From a virus, in IMG/VR virus record IMGVR_UViG_3300025010_000162, positions 1 to 33,563 of that record: 33,563 bases of DNA; one strand, 5' to 3'. Every line of letters starts with the position of its first letter. Position 1 is the first letter of the stretch. The position numbers were made by a program, and so were the translations under genes. Below, one piece after another: positions 6,047 to 12,966 of the stretch. The notes under the pieces were generated by a model. That model had not been told where the DNA came from and did no database searches. It saw only the letters and a list, made by a program, of their open reading frames with translations.

Positions 6047-6541
6047 ATGTGCAAAAAGACACTAATAATTGCATTAATGTTGTTTTTTACTTCAATTGTA
6101 ATTAAGAGCCAGCCTTGGATTAGTCAAGCTATGGGCACTTTTAACTTAAAACAGTTAGTAGTATCATCTCAAACACATGGAAATGGATCAGGTCAATTCT
6201 TTTTGGGTATAGGTTCATATCAATCTCAATCAGGTCAAGAAATGATATATTCTTGTTATGTTGAAAGGTATGGAATTATATATCCATTAAATATTCCTGC
6301 AAGATTTGTTACCATAATAGAGTCTAATGAGCATTTGCATTTGTATGTTTTCTTAAACACTAAATCAATGAATATGGCTTTATCTTCTGGCAATGTTCAA
6401 ATTACTGATATTAATAATTTTGTATCACAGTATTTTTCTTCTGACTCATACGCTAAGTCATTATGTAATGCTGAATTTAGATTCTATATACCAAAGAATT
6501 CAATTATTAATACCATTGATTTGAATTTAAAGACAAGGTAG
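6047..6541 (+). CDS. Exported hypothetical protein with signal peptide, 164 aa
   Basis: The N-terminus has a basic start (MCKK), a hydrophobic core (TLIIALMLFFTSIVI) and a likely cleavage region KSQPW, a common ending of Bacteroidota signal peptides. The rest is Ser/Gly/Gln-rich and beta-like (GNGSGQFFLGIGSYQSQSGQ). It probably acts in the periplasm. Together with the lysozyme-like protein immediately after, it may take part in lysis or in altering the envelope. Function not recognised. Confidence 0.78.
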   Translation: MCKKTLIIALMLFFTSIVIKSQPWISQAMGTFNLKQLVVSSQTHGNGSGQFFLGIGSYQSQSGQEMIYSCYVERYGIIYPLNIPARFVTIIESNEHLHLYVFLNTKSMNMALSSGNVQITDINNFVSQYFSSDSYAKSLCNAEFRFYIPKNSIINTIDLNLKTR

Positions 6542-6544
6542 TAT

Positions 6545-6552
6545 TAATTTTG
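6545..6552 (+). promoter_or_regulatory. Bacteroidota-type promoter (TAATTTTG)
   Basis: AGTATTAATTTTGTTTTATC followed by AATTAAAA. It lies 28 bases before the ATG at 6580 and covers the in-frame TTG at 6550, so that TTG is not the start. Confidence 0.7.
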
Positions 6553-6579
6553 TTTTATCAATTAAAAAAAAGGTATTAT

Positions 6580-7245
6580 ATGCTAGAGCTCAATAAAAAA
6601 CTTTCATGGTTTGAGTGGTCTTTAGTCGTCTTAATAGTATTCTTAGTATTTGCCGGAAGTTTTTATATAAAAAGTCTAAAGGACGAGAGGGATCAATTAC
6701 TTATTTCATTCAAACAAGATCTATTTCGTTCTGATCTTCAATTTGTAAAAGAAGACATTGAGATGTATGGGTATATTTCAAAAAGAGTCAATAAAGATTT
6801 TATTGGTTCAATCGAGAAGGCTTCAAAAGAATATTCAATTCCGGTTGGAATGCTTCATTCAATATTTAGGGTTGAGTCAGATTATAGATGGATGATTAAT
6901 CACCCAAAGATATTTGTAAAAGGTAAAGAAACAAATGCAATTGGTCTAGGTGGGGTGGTTTGGGAATACTGGAGTGATAAATTAATAAATAAAAAAATTG
7001 CTGAAAACAGAAATGATCTTTATATACCAGAAGTTAATATTGAAGCTGCGGCTTATATTTTAAGATATATTATTAATGAAGAAATTCATAAACCAGGGGC
7101 TGATTTATTAGGCAGAATTATTACGCGTTATTATGGAGCTTATTCTGAACTATACAAAGATAAAACAATTAAAATTACCAGTGAGCTTTGGATGAAAAAA
7201 ATGATCAGAGATATTAAATTAATTGGTTTTGTGAAAATTAAGTAG
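6580..7245 (+). CDS. Membrane-anchored SLT-type lysozyme-like/transglycosylase protein
   Basis: 221 residues from the ATG at 6580 (AAAAAGGT upstream). A signal anchor at about 13-30 (WSLVVLIVFLVFAGSFYI) is followed by a linker helix. A lytic transglycosylase-like domain follows at about 70-200: SIPVGMLHSIFRVESDY with the presumed catalytic Glu99, NAIGLGGV (119-126, the usual xAxGLMQ motif with variation) and NIEAAAYILRYI (153-164, the usual AGxxYL motif). It should cleave peptidoglycan from the periplasmic face of the inner membrane. Its place far from the structural genes suggests a lysis or envelope role rather than a virion part. The GLGG variant could alter activity. Confidence 0.82.
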   Translation: MLELNKKLSWFEWSLVVLIVFLVFAGSFYIKSLKDERDQLLISFKQDLFRSDLQFVKEDIEMYGYISKRVNKDFIGSIEKASKEYSIPVGMLHSIFRVESDYRWMINHPKIFVKGKETNAIGLGGVVWEYWSDKLINKKIAENRNDLYIPEVNIEAAAYILRYIINEEIHKPGADLLGRIITRYYGAYSELYKDKTIKITSELWMKKMIRDIKLIGFVKIK

Positions 7246-7251
7246 GTTATT

Positions 7252-7551
7252 ATGAACTTTGAAGAAAAAGCTTATTCAACTCTGAAGACTTGTACTCATT
7301 ATTGCGTTGTGCATAAAGGCATTTTTAGAAAAAGAAAGATTATATTTGCTTTTAAGAAAAATATTGGTACAAATGCTTGTTTACGGCTCGAGTCTTCAAA
7401 AAAAGGATTAAAGGTTATAAACGCTTATCAATATATTGCAGATGATGGGTTTTCAGTTATAATGGATGAACACACAACAGTAAATGTTTCTAAAGAGGTT
7501 TTTGATAAGCTTGAAGAATGCATAATTGAAAATTTAAATGAATGGAAATAA
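7252..7551 (+). CDS. Hypothetical protein, 99 aa
   Basis: Starts 6 bases after the lysozyme-like gene (TAGGTTATTATG). Basic N-terminal half with three Cys, acidic C-terminus (KLEECIIENLNEW). Beta-like middle. No membrane segment. Not recognised; probably in the same transcript as the lysozyme-like gene. Confidence 0.75.
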   Translation: MNFEEKAYSTLKTCTHYCVVHKGIFRKRKIIFAFKKNIGTNACLRLESSKKGLKVINAYQYIADDGFSVIMDEHTTVNVSKEVFDKLEECIIENLNEWK

Positions 7552-7567
7552 AATAAGGATAATAGAT

Positions 7568-7972
7568 ATGATCTCACCAATGTTATTTGCTCCAATCTTT
7601 TTCAGAAGAGGTAGAAGAGGTGGAATAGGAGGTCCTTCATCTAAACCTGTTGAAGACACAAGAACTCAATGGCAAAAGTATTTAGATGAACCAATTTGGA
7701 GACCCTCAATATTCTTTTTCTCTTTTGCTCTAGCTTCTTTTATTTTCCTTTTGGTCTTTGAGGCTGCTATACGTTGTCTTGCAGTAATTGGAATAGAAAC
7801 AATTGAAATCACAAATCAGTGGTCAATAATTATATTAACTGGAGATTATTTTATAAAGTTTTGTGCTTTATATTCTCTATTATATCTATTGTTCTTGATA
7901 ATAGGTCTAATCTTATTACCTTTTGCCATACGCAGAAAAGATAAAGCAATTAAAGCAGGAGATGAAGAATAA
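7568..7972 (+). CDS. Membrane protein with two predicted helices, 134 aa
   Basis: The ATG at 7568 is preferred over 7538 because AAGGATA precedes it. The N-terminus has RRGRRGGIGGP, a basic Gly-rich stretch, then membrane segments at about 48-70 (SIFFFSFALASFIFLLVF) and 95-125 (FCALYSLLYLLFLIIGLILL). The C-terminus is charged. Downstream of the lysozyme-like gene, a holin-like role is possible but unsupported by any signature. The branched hairpin at 7977 starts 4 bases after the stop. Confidence 0.72.
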   Translation: MISPMLFAPIFFRRGRRGGIGGPSSKPVEDTRTQWQKYLDEPIWRPSIFFFSFALASFIFLLVFEAAIRCLAVIGIETIEITNQWSIIILTGDYFIKFCALYSLLYLLFLIIGLILLPFAIRRKDKAIKAGDEE

Positions 7973-7976
7973 GTTT

Positions 7977-8064
7977 AAGCCGGAGATTTTAACACTAAAC
8001 AATCGGGTAAAGCGTTAATTTGTGTATTGTGAGGGTCACAATAAACACTCCGGCTTTATTTTTT
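7977..8064 (+). ncRNA. Three-way-junction RNA structure with U-tract
   Basis: The outer stem is AAGCCGGAG (7977-7985) with CTCCGGCTT (8048-8056), 9 perfect pairs. Branch 1 is TTAACACT (7989-7996) with AGCGTTAA (8011-8018), one mismatch, loop of 14. Branch 2 is TATTGTGA (8025-8032) with TCACAATA (8036-8043), 8 perfect pairs and loop GGG, extended by TGT/ACA. TATTTTTT follows. It is more elaborate than a simple terminator. It may be a terminator with a folded body, a processed small RNA, or a regulatory leader of the gene at 8079. No known riboswitch consensus was recognised. Confidence 0.65.
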
Positions 8065-8078
8065 AAAGGATTTTTAAA

Positions 8079-8396
8079 ATGAATGGTTTAGAAGCATTAT
8101 TGATATTAATGGGGTTGTTTGCATTTTTTATTTATATTTCAATTTCATCAAATTGGTACCATGAAATAATTCAACTGCGAAAAAAAGAACAAAGATGGAT
8201 GGATATATATGTACCAAGTCTAGATGAAATCATTCAACATGAAAGAAGTTCAAAATTTATCAATGGTTTAATTTTTTTAATAGGCAGAACTAATAGACTA
8301 TTTATTGCAATTAAAAATATTAAACACTTTAGGTTTAATTTAGATATTGCCAAAGCTTATCGAGAGTTATCAATCAATAAAAATATTATTCAATAA
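8079..8396 (+). CDS. Small membrane-anchored protein, 105 aa
   Basis: ATG at 8079 with AAAGGAT upstream. One helix at about 5-24 (EALLILMGLFAFFIYISI), then a charged cytoplasmic or periplasmic domain and a weaker hydrophobic stretch (FINGLIFLIGR). Not recognised. It follows directly on the branched RNA, so that structure may be its leader. Confidence 0.72.
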   Translation: MNGLEALLILMGLFAFFIYISISSNWYHEIIQLRKKEQRWMDIYVPSLDEIIQHERSSKFINGLIFLIGRTNRLFIAIKNIKHFRFNLDIAKAYRELSINKNIIQ

Positions 8397-8414
8397 AATC
8401 ACGAGAGTACTATA

Positions 8415-8849
8415 ATGGAAGTAACAATTAAAAACATGCCGGTTCTGGAAGTTGAAGTAAAGATTAACAAGAAACAATTCTTTTTTAATCTTGAAAGAGA
8501 TGGGAATAATTTTGGTGTTATTAAAGTTATTAATATCATTTCAAGTGAAAACAATACTAAAAATGTATTTATAGAAATGGCAGTAGCTCCTGAAATTGCT
8601 GCAATTTGGAACATGACTCCTGAAAATTCTCAAGCTATTATTCAAAAGAATTATCCAGAGCTCCATCCTTTAACTGAAGAAGTAATAAAATTCTTACTTA
8701 AGCATAAGAAATTGGATGTGCATTCGGACTTTATTGATTCTTTTAATAATGATTTTGAACCTAATAATGAAATCTTAAAAGGTCTAACCTTTGTAGCTTC
8801 TCAGCCAAAAATTGTATCTATCGATAAAAGGAACCGTAATATTAACTGA
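8415..8849 (+). CDS. Hypothetical protein, 144 aa
   Basis: ATG at 8415, no strong ribosome-binding site. Beta-rich N-terminal half (VLEVEVKINKKQFFFNLERD), helical C-terminal half. Soluble. Not recognised. The next gene starts 6 bases after the stop. Confidence 0.76.
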   Translation: MEVTIKNMPVLEVEVKINKKQFFFNLERDGNNFGVIKVINIISSENNTKNVFIEMAVAPEIAAIWNMTPENSQAIIQKNYPELHPLTEEVIKFLLKHKKLDVHSDFIDSFNNDFEPNNEILKGLTFVASQPKIVSIDKRNRNIN

Positions 8850-8855
8850 GGTTAA

Positions 8856-9083
8856 ATGGACCAGAACGAGTTATTAAAGTTTAAGCTAAGAGAAAGTGTT
8901 GAGACTATTAATAAGTGTCATACACTGCTTGACAAAATTAATATGCCAAGAACTTCAAGGGATAATAAAATGTTTTCTCTAGAAGAAAGAATTTCAATAT
9001 TAGTTGATATAAAGAATGATCAAATCAAATACTCAATTTTCAGCAAATTTTTACATAAATTGAGAACGAAGCTTTATATTTGA
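8856..9083 (+). CDS. Small hypothetical protein, 75 aa
   Basis: ATG with CTGAGGT upstream. Helical, basic C-terminus (FLHKLRTKLYI). Its last codons and TGA overlap the promoter box at 9075-9082. Not recognised. Confidence 0.7.
   Translation: MDQNELLKFKLRESVETINKCHTLLDKINMPRTSRDNKMFSLEERISILVDIKNDQIKYSIFSKFLHKLRTKLYI
9075..9082 (+). promoter_or_regulatory. Bacteroidota-type promoter (TATATTTG) inside the end of a gene
   Basis: TTTATATTTGAATTATTGAT keeps the -7 box but the downstream part differs from the consensus. It would give a leader of about 110 bases ahead of the ATG at 9202. Confidence 0.5.
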
Positions 9084-9115
9084 ATTATTGATTTAAAACA
9101 ATTTGATTTTTGTAT

Positions 9116-9184
9116 TGCCTAGCCTTTGCAATATGACTCACTCACCAATAGGGGTAGGATGAATTTCCGCCCCCTATAAAGGCA
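9116..9184 (+). ncRNA. Structured 5' leader with GGGG/CCCC stem
   Basis: GCCTTT (9122-9127) pairs with AAAGGC (9178-9183), stacked directly on ATAGGGG (9048+100, i.e. 9148-9154) paired with CCCCTAT (9171-9177). GGA/TCC can close inside the loop. A second TGCC copy at 9116 could compete for the same partner. There is no U-tract after it and the ATG follows at 9202 with TTGAGGAAA, so this looks like a leader element (a cis-regulator) rather than a terminator. No known riboswitch was recognised. Confidence 0.55.
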
Positions 9185-9201
9185 TTAAATTTGAGGAAAA
9201 T

Positions 9202-9426
9202 ATGGCAGAATTAACTCAACAACAAATTGATAGTATAGCTGAAACTATAAAAGCTATGGATCAGTATACCCTTTGTAGGAATTGGAGGTTTGCTCCTTCT
9301 GGTACTTTAATGTTTAGGAAAGATTTAATTACTAGTGAAGGTAAAAGTTTGGGAGATTTATTTTCAGACACTCTGAAAGAAAAAGGTGGATTTACTTCAG
9401 AAATTTCAAAAGAATTGGGGTGGTGA
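9202..9426 (+). CDS. Small hypothetical protein, 74 aa
   Basis: ATG at 9202 with TTGAGGAAA upstream. Two parts: a helical N-terminus and a segment TLCRNWRFAPSGTLMF, ending GGFTSEISKELGW. Not recognised. First gene behind the structured leader. The next gene starts 1 base after the stop. Confidence 0.72.
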   Translation: MAELTQQQIDSIAETIKAMDQYTLCRNWRFAPSGTLMFRKDLITSEGKSLGDLFSDTLKEKGGFTSEISKELGW

Positions 9427-9427
9427 A

Positions 9428-9787
9428 TTGACTAAAGAACAATATGATATTTATATTGAGAATAGAAATCATAATCCTCATAAAATTGATTACCTCTACA
9501 GATGTTTATATACTGGTGCAGGAGAAGAGTATCAATTAGAAGGACAATTTAACTGTTCTATTAAGGAATTGAAAGAGCTTTATCCAGGTGTTCATCATAC
9601 TCAAATAACATTACTTAAAGCGCTTTTTATTTCTCTAGATGAAGGGCTTAATAATCAACCTATTCAGGATCAATTGCTCGAAGAATTTAAACTTTATGTA
9701 TCAAATAAAGATTTATTTGATACTGATATCAGTAAATGGCTGCTTCTTATTGAAACAGATAGTTATGAAGAATTAATGGAAGGATGA
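9428..9787 (+). CDS. Acidic hypothetical protein, 119 aa, probable TTG start
   Basis: The frame is open from 9386, but a start at TTG 9428 (then TKEQYDIYIENRN) removes the overlap with the upstream stop and has GGGGTGG just upstream. Helical, acidic, ends DSYEELMEG. Not recognised. Start codon uncertain. Confidence 0.66.
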   Translation: MTKEQYDIYIENRNHNPHKIDYLYRCLYTGAGEEYQLEGQFNCSIKELKELYPGVHHTQITLLKALFISLDEGLNNQPIQDQLLEEFKLYVSNKDLFDTDISKWLLLIETDSYEELMEG

Positions 9788-9788
9788 T

Positions 9789-10253
9789 ATGGCAAAAAAC
9801 CCTATTAATCATATGAAATCTGCAAATACTTCGATTTATGAAAGTTCAAATTTTATGTCCCAGAGACTTTTTATAAAGTCTTTGAGAAAGTTTATTGAAG
9901 AAAATTATAATTTGACTCAGTCTCATGCTTTCATGCAAATGCTTTTGTTATTGAGAGATTATTACTATCACAGAGTAGTTAAAGAGGCTTATGAGAAAGC
10001 AAACCTTGTTTTCTTTGAAAGAGTTTTAAAAGGTGATATCCCAGTAGGTCCATTATCACTAGTAGATAAAAATATGCCAACCCTTAATGAGCTCCCATAT
10101 TTAATTGAAGATATATTGGAAAGGGAAAATTCTAGGTATTATGAGGCTGTTTTATCTGGTCGTCCTCTAATACAGGACCATCAAATCAAAGGATATACTT
10201 GGTTATATAATGAGATGACTTCATTTATAAAATTTAGGAAAGATATTAAATGA
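9789..10253 (+). CDS. Hypothetical helical protein, 154 aa
   Basis: ATG one base after the upstream TGA, with GGAAGGAT upstream. Long helices with many aromatic residues (LLLRDYYYHRVVKEAYEKAN). No membrane helix. The ATGA overlap with the next gene suggests coupling. Not recognised. Confidence 0.76.
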   Translation: MAKNPINHMKSANTSIYESSNFMSQRLFIKSLRKFIEENYNLTQSHAFMQMLLLLRDYYYHRVVKEAYEKANLVFFERVLKGDIPVGPLSLVDKNMPTLNELPYLIEDILERENSRYYEAVLSGRPLIQDHQIKGYTWLYNEMTSFIKFRKDIK

Positions 10254-10558
10254 GAAAAAGAAAGCCTTTAGGTATTTATGGAATGTGTATAGGTAAGAAT
10301 ACTTGTATAGGTACAAAACCAAAAAAGGTCATTGTTGTTTATTGGAGAGAAAATAAACAAAAGAAGACTAAGAAGTTTTATTACCATGTTTATGCTAAAC
10401 CTTTAGGTACTTATGTAAGATCAGATATTTATTCTGTATCAAAAAAAGCATTGAGGTTCAGAAACTCACTTAGTTATTATAAACTTAAATTCTCTCATAT
10501 TACTCAAAAACAACTTTTTACTGCTATTGATTCTCTTAATTGGAGGTTTGACATATAA
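10250..10558 (+). CDS. Very basic small protein, 102 aa
   Basis: ATGA overlap with the upstream gene. Lys/Arg/Tyr-rich throughout (GTKPKKVIVVYWRENKQKKT), beta-like, so nucleic-acid binding is plausible. The TAATG junction with the next gene implies coupling. Some resemblance to AP2-like or integrase-arm DNA-binding folds in the strand pattern is only an impression. Confidence 0.74.
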   Translation: MRKRKPLGIYGMCIGKNTCIGTKPKKVIVVYWRENKQKKTKKFYYHVYAKPLGTYVRSDIYSVSKKALRFRNSLSYYKLKFSHITQKQLFTAIDSLNWRFDI

Positions 10559-11196
10559 TGATAAATACTATATCACTTTGTGATGGAAAGTATACTTTTA
10601 AACATGATGATGAGATTGGTTCTTTTATTTGTTTAAGATATGGTGGTAATTGGAGAAATTTTACTGGAGATGGTGCAGTTCTTTCACTATTTCAATATAT
10701 TCAAGATCTTGAACTTGAATTAAAAAAATCAAAGAATCAACTTGAAATGATGAAAGAAGATTATCATGCTCAATTAAGTCAAAATGCTTTAATTCAGAGT
10801 CAAAATGCTTTTAATCAAGACCCTAAGTTTCAAGAATTAGGTGAGTTTGAACTAGATGATATGCTACCTATTGAAAATCCATATTATATTGTAGTTAATA
10901 AACATAATAGAGTAATTGCCTATGGTAATCATGACGAACAAGCTGTTAAAACTTGGGCAGATGAGTGGGCAATTGAGAGTGATATGATATTAGATGTAGA
11001 TTACGAAATAATATTAATTGATTTACTTAAACCAACTCAGAAAGAACAGTATTATGCTGTTATTAACAAAGTTAATAAAGTAATTGCTTATGGTCATCAT
11101 AATAAAGAAATAGTAAAAGATTGGGCTTCACAATTTGCTGAAGGTCAATTCAGTTATGAAATAAAAAGATTATTCTCAAGGAAAATAGGTTTATGA
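10558..11196 (+). CDS. Hypothetical protein with an internal duplicated module, 212 aa
   Basis: The N-terminal part (about 1-45) is beta-like with SFICLRYGGNWRNF. A coiled coil follows at about 45-75 (YIQDLELELKKSKNQLEMM). Two similar repeats then occur: YYIVVNKHNRVIAYGNHDEQ with VKTWADEW, and YYAVINKVNKVIAYGHHNKE with VKDWASQF. The duplication is within the gene and in frame. The repeat unit is not recognised. ATGA overlap with the next gene. Confidence 0.77.
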   Translation: MINTISLCDGKYTFKHDDEIGSFICLRYGGNWRNFTGDGAVLSLFQYIQDLELELKKSKNQLEMMKEDYHAQLSQNALIQSQNAFNQDPKFQELGEFELDDMLPIENPYYIVVNKHNRVIAYGNHDEQAVKTWADEWAIESDMILDVDYEIILIDLLKPTQKEQYYAVINKVNKVIAYGHHNKEIVKDWASQFAEGQFSYEIKRLFSRKIGL

Positions 11197-11384
11197 AAGA
11201 ATATTTATTTATTGTAGGGTATTCTTGTGATCCCAAAAAGTATATAACGAGAGTATATGCTGATTCTTATGAACTAGCAGTGGATTTTTTCATGGAAGTT
11301 AATGGTCTTGATAAACAAAAATATCGAGGGGTTGTATCAACTGTAATTGAATTAACAAGTATGTCATATAAAAGAACTAAGTAG
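11193..11384 (+). CDS. Small hypothetical protein, 63 aa
   Basis: ATGA overlap with the upstream gene. A beta-alpha-beta pattern (EYLFIVGY, then YADSYELAVDFFMEV, then VVSTVIEL) reminiscent of the repeat module in the preceding gene. Not recognised. A promoter follows 3 bases after the stop. Confidence 0.72.
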   Translation: MKEYLFIVGYSCDPKKYITRVYADSYELAVDFFMEVNGLDKQKYRGVVSTVIELTSMSYKRTK

Positions 11385-11387
11385 TAT

Positions 11388-11395
11388 TAAATTTG
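11388..11395 (+). promoter_or_regulatory. Bacteroidota-type promoter (TAAATTTG)
   Basis: AGTATTAAATTTGTATTGTA followed by ATTAAAATTGAGGT; 27 bases from the -7 box to the ATG at 11422. Confidence 0.68.
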
Positions 11396-11421
11396 TATTG
11401 TAATTAAAATTGAGGTTTAAA

Positions 11422-11835
11422 ATGGCAAAAACTGTATTAGCAATAGTGCTCAATAAAAAAGATTCATCTCAAACCCTTTTATCTGTTTTATCTGAAGGTA
11501 TTAATGATAATTTTAATACTTCAGATCTTGAAGAAAGAAGAGTTAAAAATAAATCTATTTATGATGAATTTCAAGCTATTAATGACCCATTCATTATTTC
11601 AAAATTTAAAAATACACGTGGATTTTTAGATGCTAGAATGAAATGGGAAGTGGATCGTTGTTTTACAAATGAGATAACTTCTGAGTTGTCAGAAGAGATG
11701 CATATTAATAATGAAGAAGCTCAACTGTTAATGGAAGAACTTACTTATATTATTGTTAATGCTGCTGCAAGATTAAAGATGTCAAGATATTCTCTAATTG
11801 AAGCAATTAAGACCAATTGCTCGGATAATTTTTAA
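11422..11835 (+). CDS. Hypothetical protein, 137 aa
   Basis: ATG at 11422 with ATTGAGGT upstream; the in-frame TTG at 11410 is part of the ribosome-binding site. Helical and acidic C-terminal half (NEEAQLLMEELTYIIVNAAA). Soluble. Not recognised. Confidence 0.76.
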   Translation: MAKTVLAIVLNKKDSSQTLLSVLSEGINDNFNTSDLEERRVKNKSIYDEFQAINDPFIISKFKNTRGFLDARMKWEVDRCFTNEITSELSEEMHINNEEAQLLMEELTYIIVNAAARLKMSRYSLIEAIKTNCSDNF

Positions 11836-11868
11836 TGTATCTATACAATAAATTGAAGGCATTTTATT

Positions 11869-12333
11869 ATGCAAATTCCAAATAGTATATTAATAGAGCA
11901 ATATCATAAACTTTATAAATGTTTGAAAAAGATTAAATCTATTCATGCTCTATCTGTTAAAAACTTCATTGATTATTATTCAATAAATAGAAGGATATAT
12001 TATATCCCCAATCATGATGAATACTTAATGGCTTTATTGAAAACTTTGAAAAGGTCTAAGCTTCTAAAGAAGGGTAAATTGAGGGTTATAGAGTTTAAGT
12101 TATTAGATGTTCCACCTCATCATTGTGGAGATATTACTTTATGTCTTAGTGACTATGGAGCAATGAATTCAATTGTTGAGTTTTTTAAGTATGATAAATT
12201 TGAGTACAAGAAACAAATAATTAAAAAGAAACTTACTAAATTATATCCTGATTTAAATCATTGTATTTGGGCAGTTATTATGTTTATAGTTGATAGATCA
12301 TTGGAAGATTCTTTACAGAGTAAAAAAAGATGA
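11869..12333 (+). CDS. Basic hypothetical protein, 154 aa
   Basis: ATG with TTGAAGGCA upstream. Lys-rich with helix-turn-helix-like spacing in the first half (LSVKNFIDYYSINRRIYYIP) and a GDITLCLSDYGAM segment. Its TGA overlaps the ATG of a 23-residue membrane peptide. Not recognised. Confidence 0.72.
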   Translation: MQIPNSILIEQYHKLYKCLKKIKSIHALSVKNFIDYYSINRRIYYIPNHDEYLMALLKTLKRSKLLKKGKLRVIEFKLLDVPPHHCGDITLCLSDYGAMNSIVEFFKYDKFEYKKQIIKKKLTKLYPDLNHCIWAVIMFIVDRSLEDSLQSKKR

Positions 12334-12401
12334 AAGCTATAATAAGTATTTTAATTTGGGTCTGCATAGTAATATTGATATTAAGACTTTGGAGAAAATA
12401 A
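12330..12401 (+). CDS. Micro-protein with a single membrane helix, 23 aa
   Basis: ATGA overlap with the upstream stop. The product is MKAIISILIWVCIVILILRL followed by WRK, an almost ideal single membrane span with a basic tail. The junction style and the hydrophobicity argue for a real gene even though it is very short. It overlaps the start region of the next ORF in another frame. Function unknown. Confidence 0.5.
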   Translation: MKAIISILIWVCIVILILRLWRK

Positions 12402-12685
12402 TAATCTATTGTAGAAATAATATTAATCAATACTTAAGAGGGCTTATGTTCATTTATTATATTTTTTCATTTGATTATATTAATAATATTGAAAAATCAA
12501 TTGAAGTTATTAAAATTAAAGCTAAGTCTAAAATGAAAGTTGAAGAATATATAGATTCTAGCTTAGCTACTAATACAAGTACTGATATAATCTTAAATGG
12601 TGAACAATTTAAAATACTTGAAAGTAAAGTAAAGATATCAAAAAAGTTAAAAACAATTGATATTTCTGATTCAGATGAGTTTTAA
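12389..12685 (+). CDS. Hypothetical protein, about 98 aa, start uncertain
   Basis: The frame is open from a TTG at 12290 but that would overlap the upstream gene and the micro-protein. A TTG at 12389 (then EKIIIYCRNNINQYLRG) or the ATG at 12446 are alternatives. Contains a hydrophobic segment (LMFIYYIFSFDY) and a Lys-rich C-terminus. It runs directly into the sigma region 4 gene (TAA then ATG), so it may be its partner. Not recognised. Confidence 0.55.
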   Translation: MEKIIIYCRNNINQYLRGLMFIYYIFSFDYINNIEKSIEVIKIKAKSKMKVEEYIDSSLATNTSTDIILNGEQFKILESKVKISKKLKTIDISDSDEF

Positions 12686-12913
12686 ATGGATAATTGTATA
12701 GATATACAGGAACAATTTGAACAAGAAGAAACTAATCAAAAACTTCTTGAATTATTAAAGAAATTACCAGAAAGAGAACGTACGCTACTAATCCTCAAAT
12801 ATAGAGATGGTTTATCAATAAAAGAAATTAGTAGAATTCTTGATGTGAAACCTATGTCTCTTTATATTATGCATCAAAAAATCTTCACTAAGCTAAAAAC
12901 TGCACTTGAATAG
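12686..12913 (+). CDS. Stand-alone sigma-70 region 4 protein, 75 aa
   Basis: Residues 22-72 match sigma region 4: LLKKLPERERTLLILKYRDG, then LSIKEISRILDVKPMSLYIM, then a helix with HQKIFTKLKTALE. That is the LPxxER start and the helix-turn-helix (about 43-64) which in full sigma factors contacts the -35 or -33 element and the RNA polymerase flap. There is no region 2, and the upstream gene does not look like one. It may redirect host RNA polymerase to the phage promoters, which lack a clear -33 element, or act as an anti-sigma or co-activator. Confidence 0.85.
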   Translation: MDNCIDIQEQFEQEETNQKLLELLKKLPERERTLLILKYRDGLSIKEISRILDVKPMSLYIMHQKIFTKLKTALE

Positions 12914-12923
12914 TCAGATGTAT

Positions 12924-12931
12924 TATATTTG
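12924..12931 (+). promoter_or_regulatory. Bacteroidota-type promoter (TATATTTG), best-conserved class
   Basis: GATGTATTATATTTGTTTTG followed by TCAATCAAAA. The same string recurs at 16743 and 24839 nearly unchanged. 36 bases before the ATG at 12967. Confidence 0.78.
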
Positions 12932-12966
12932 TTTTGTCAATCAAAATAATTTGAAAGGAAACAAAT

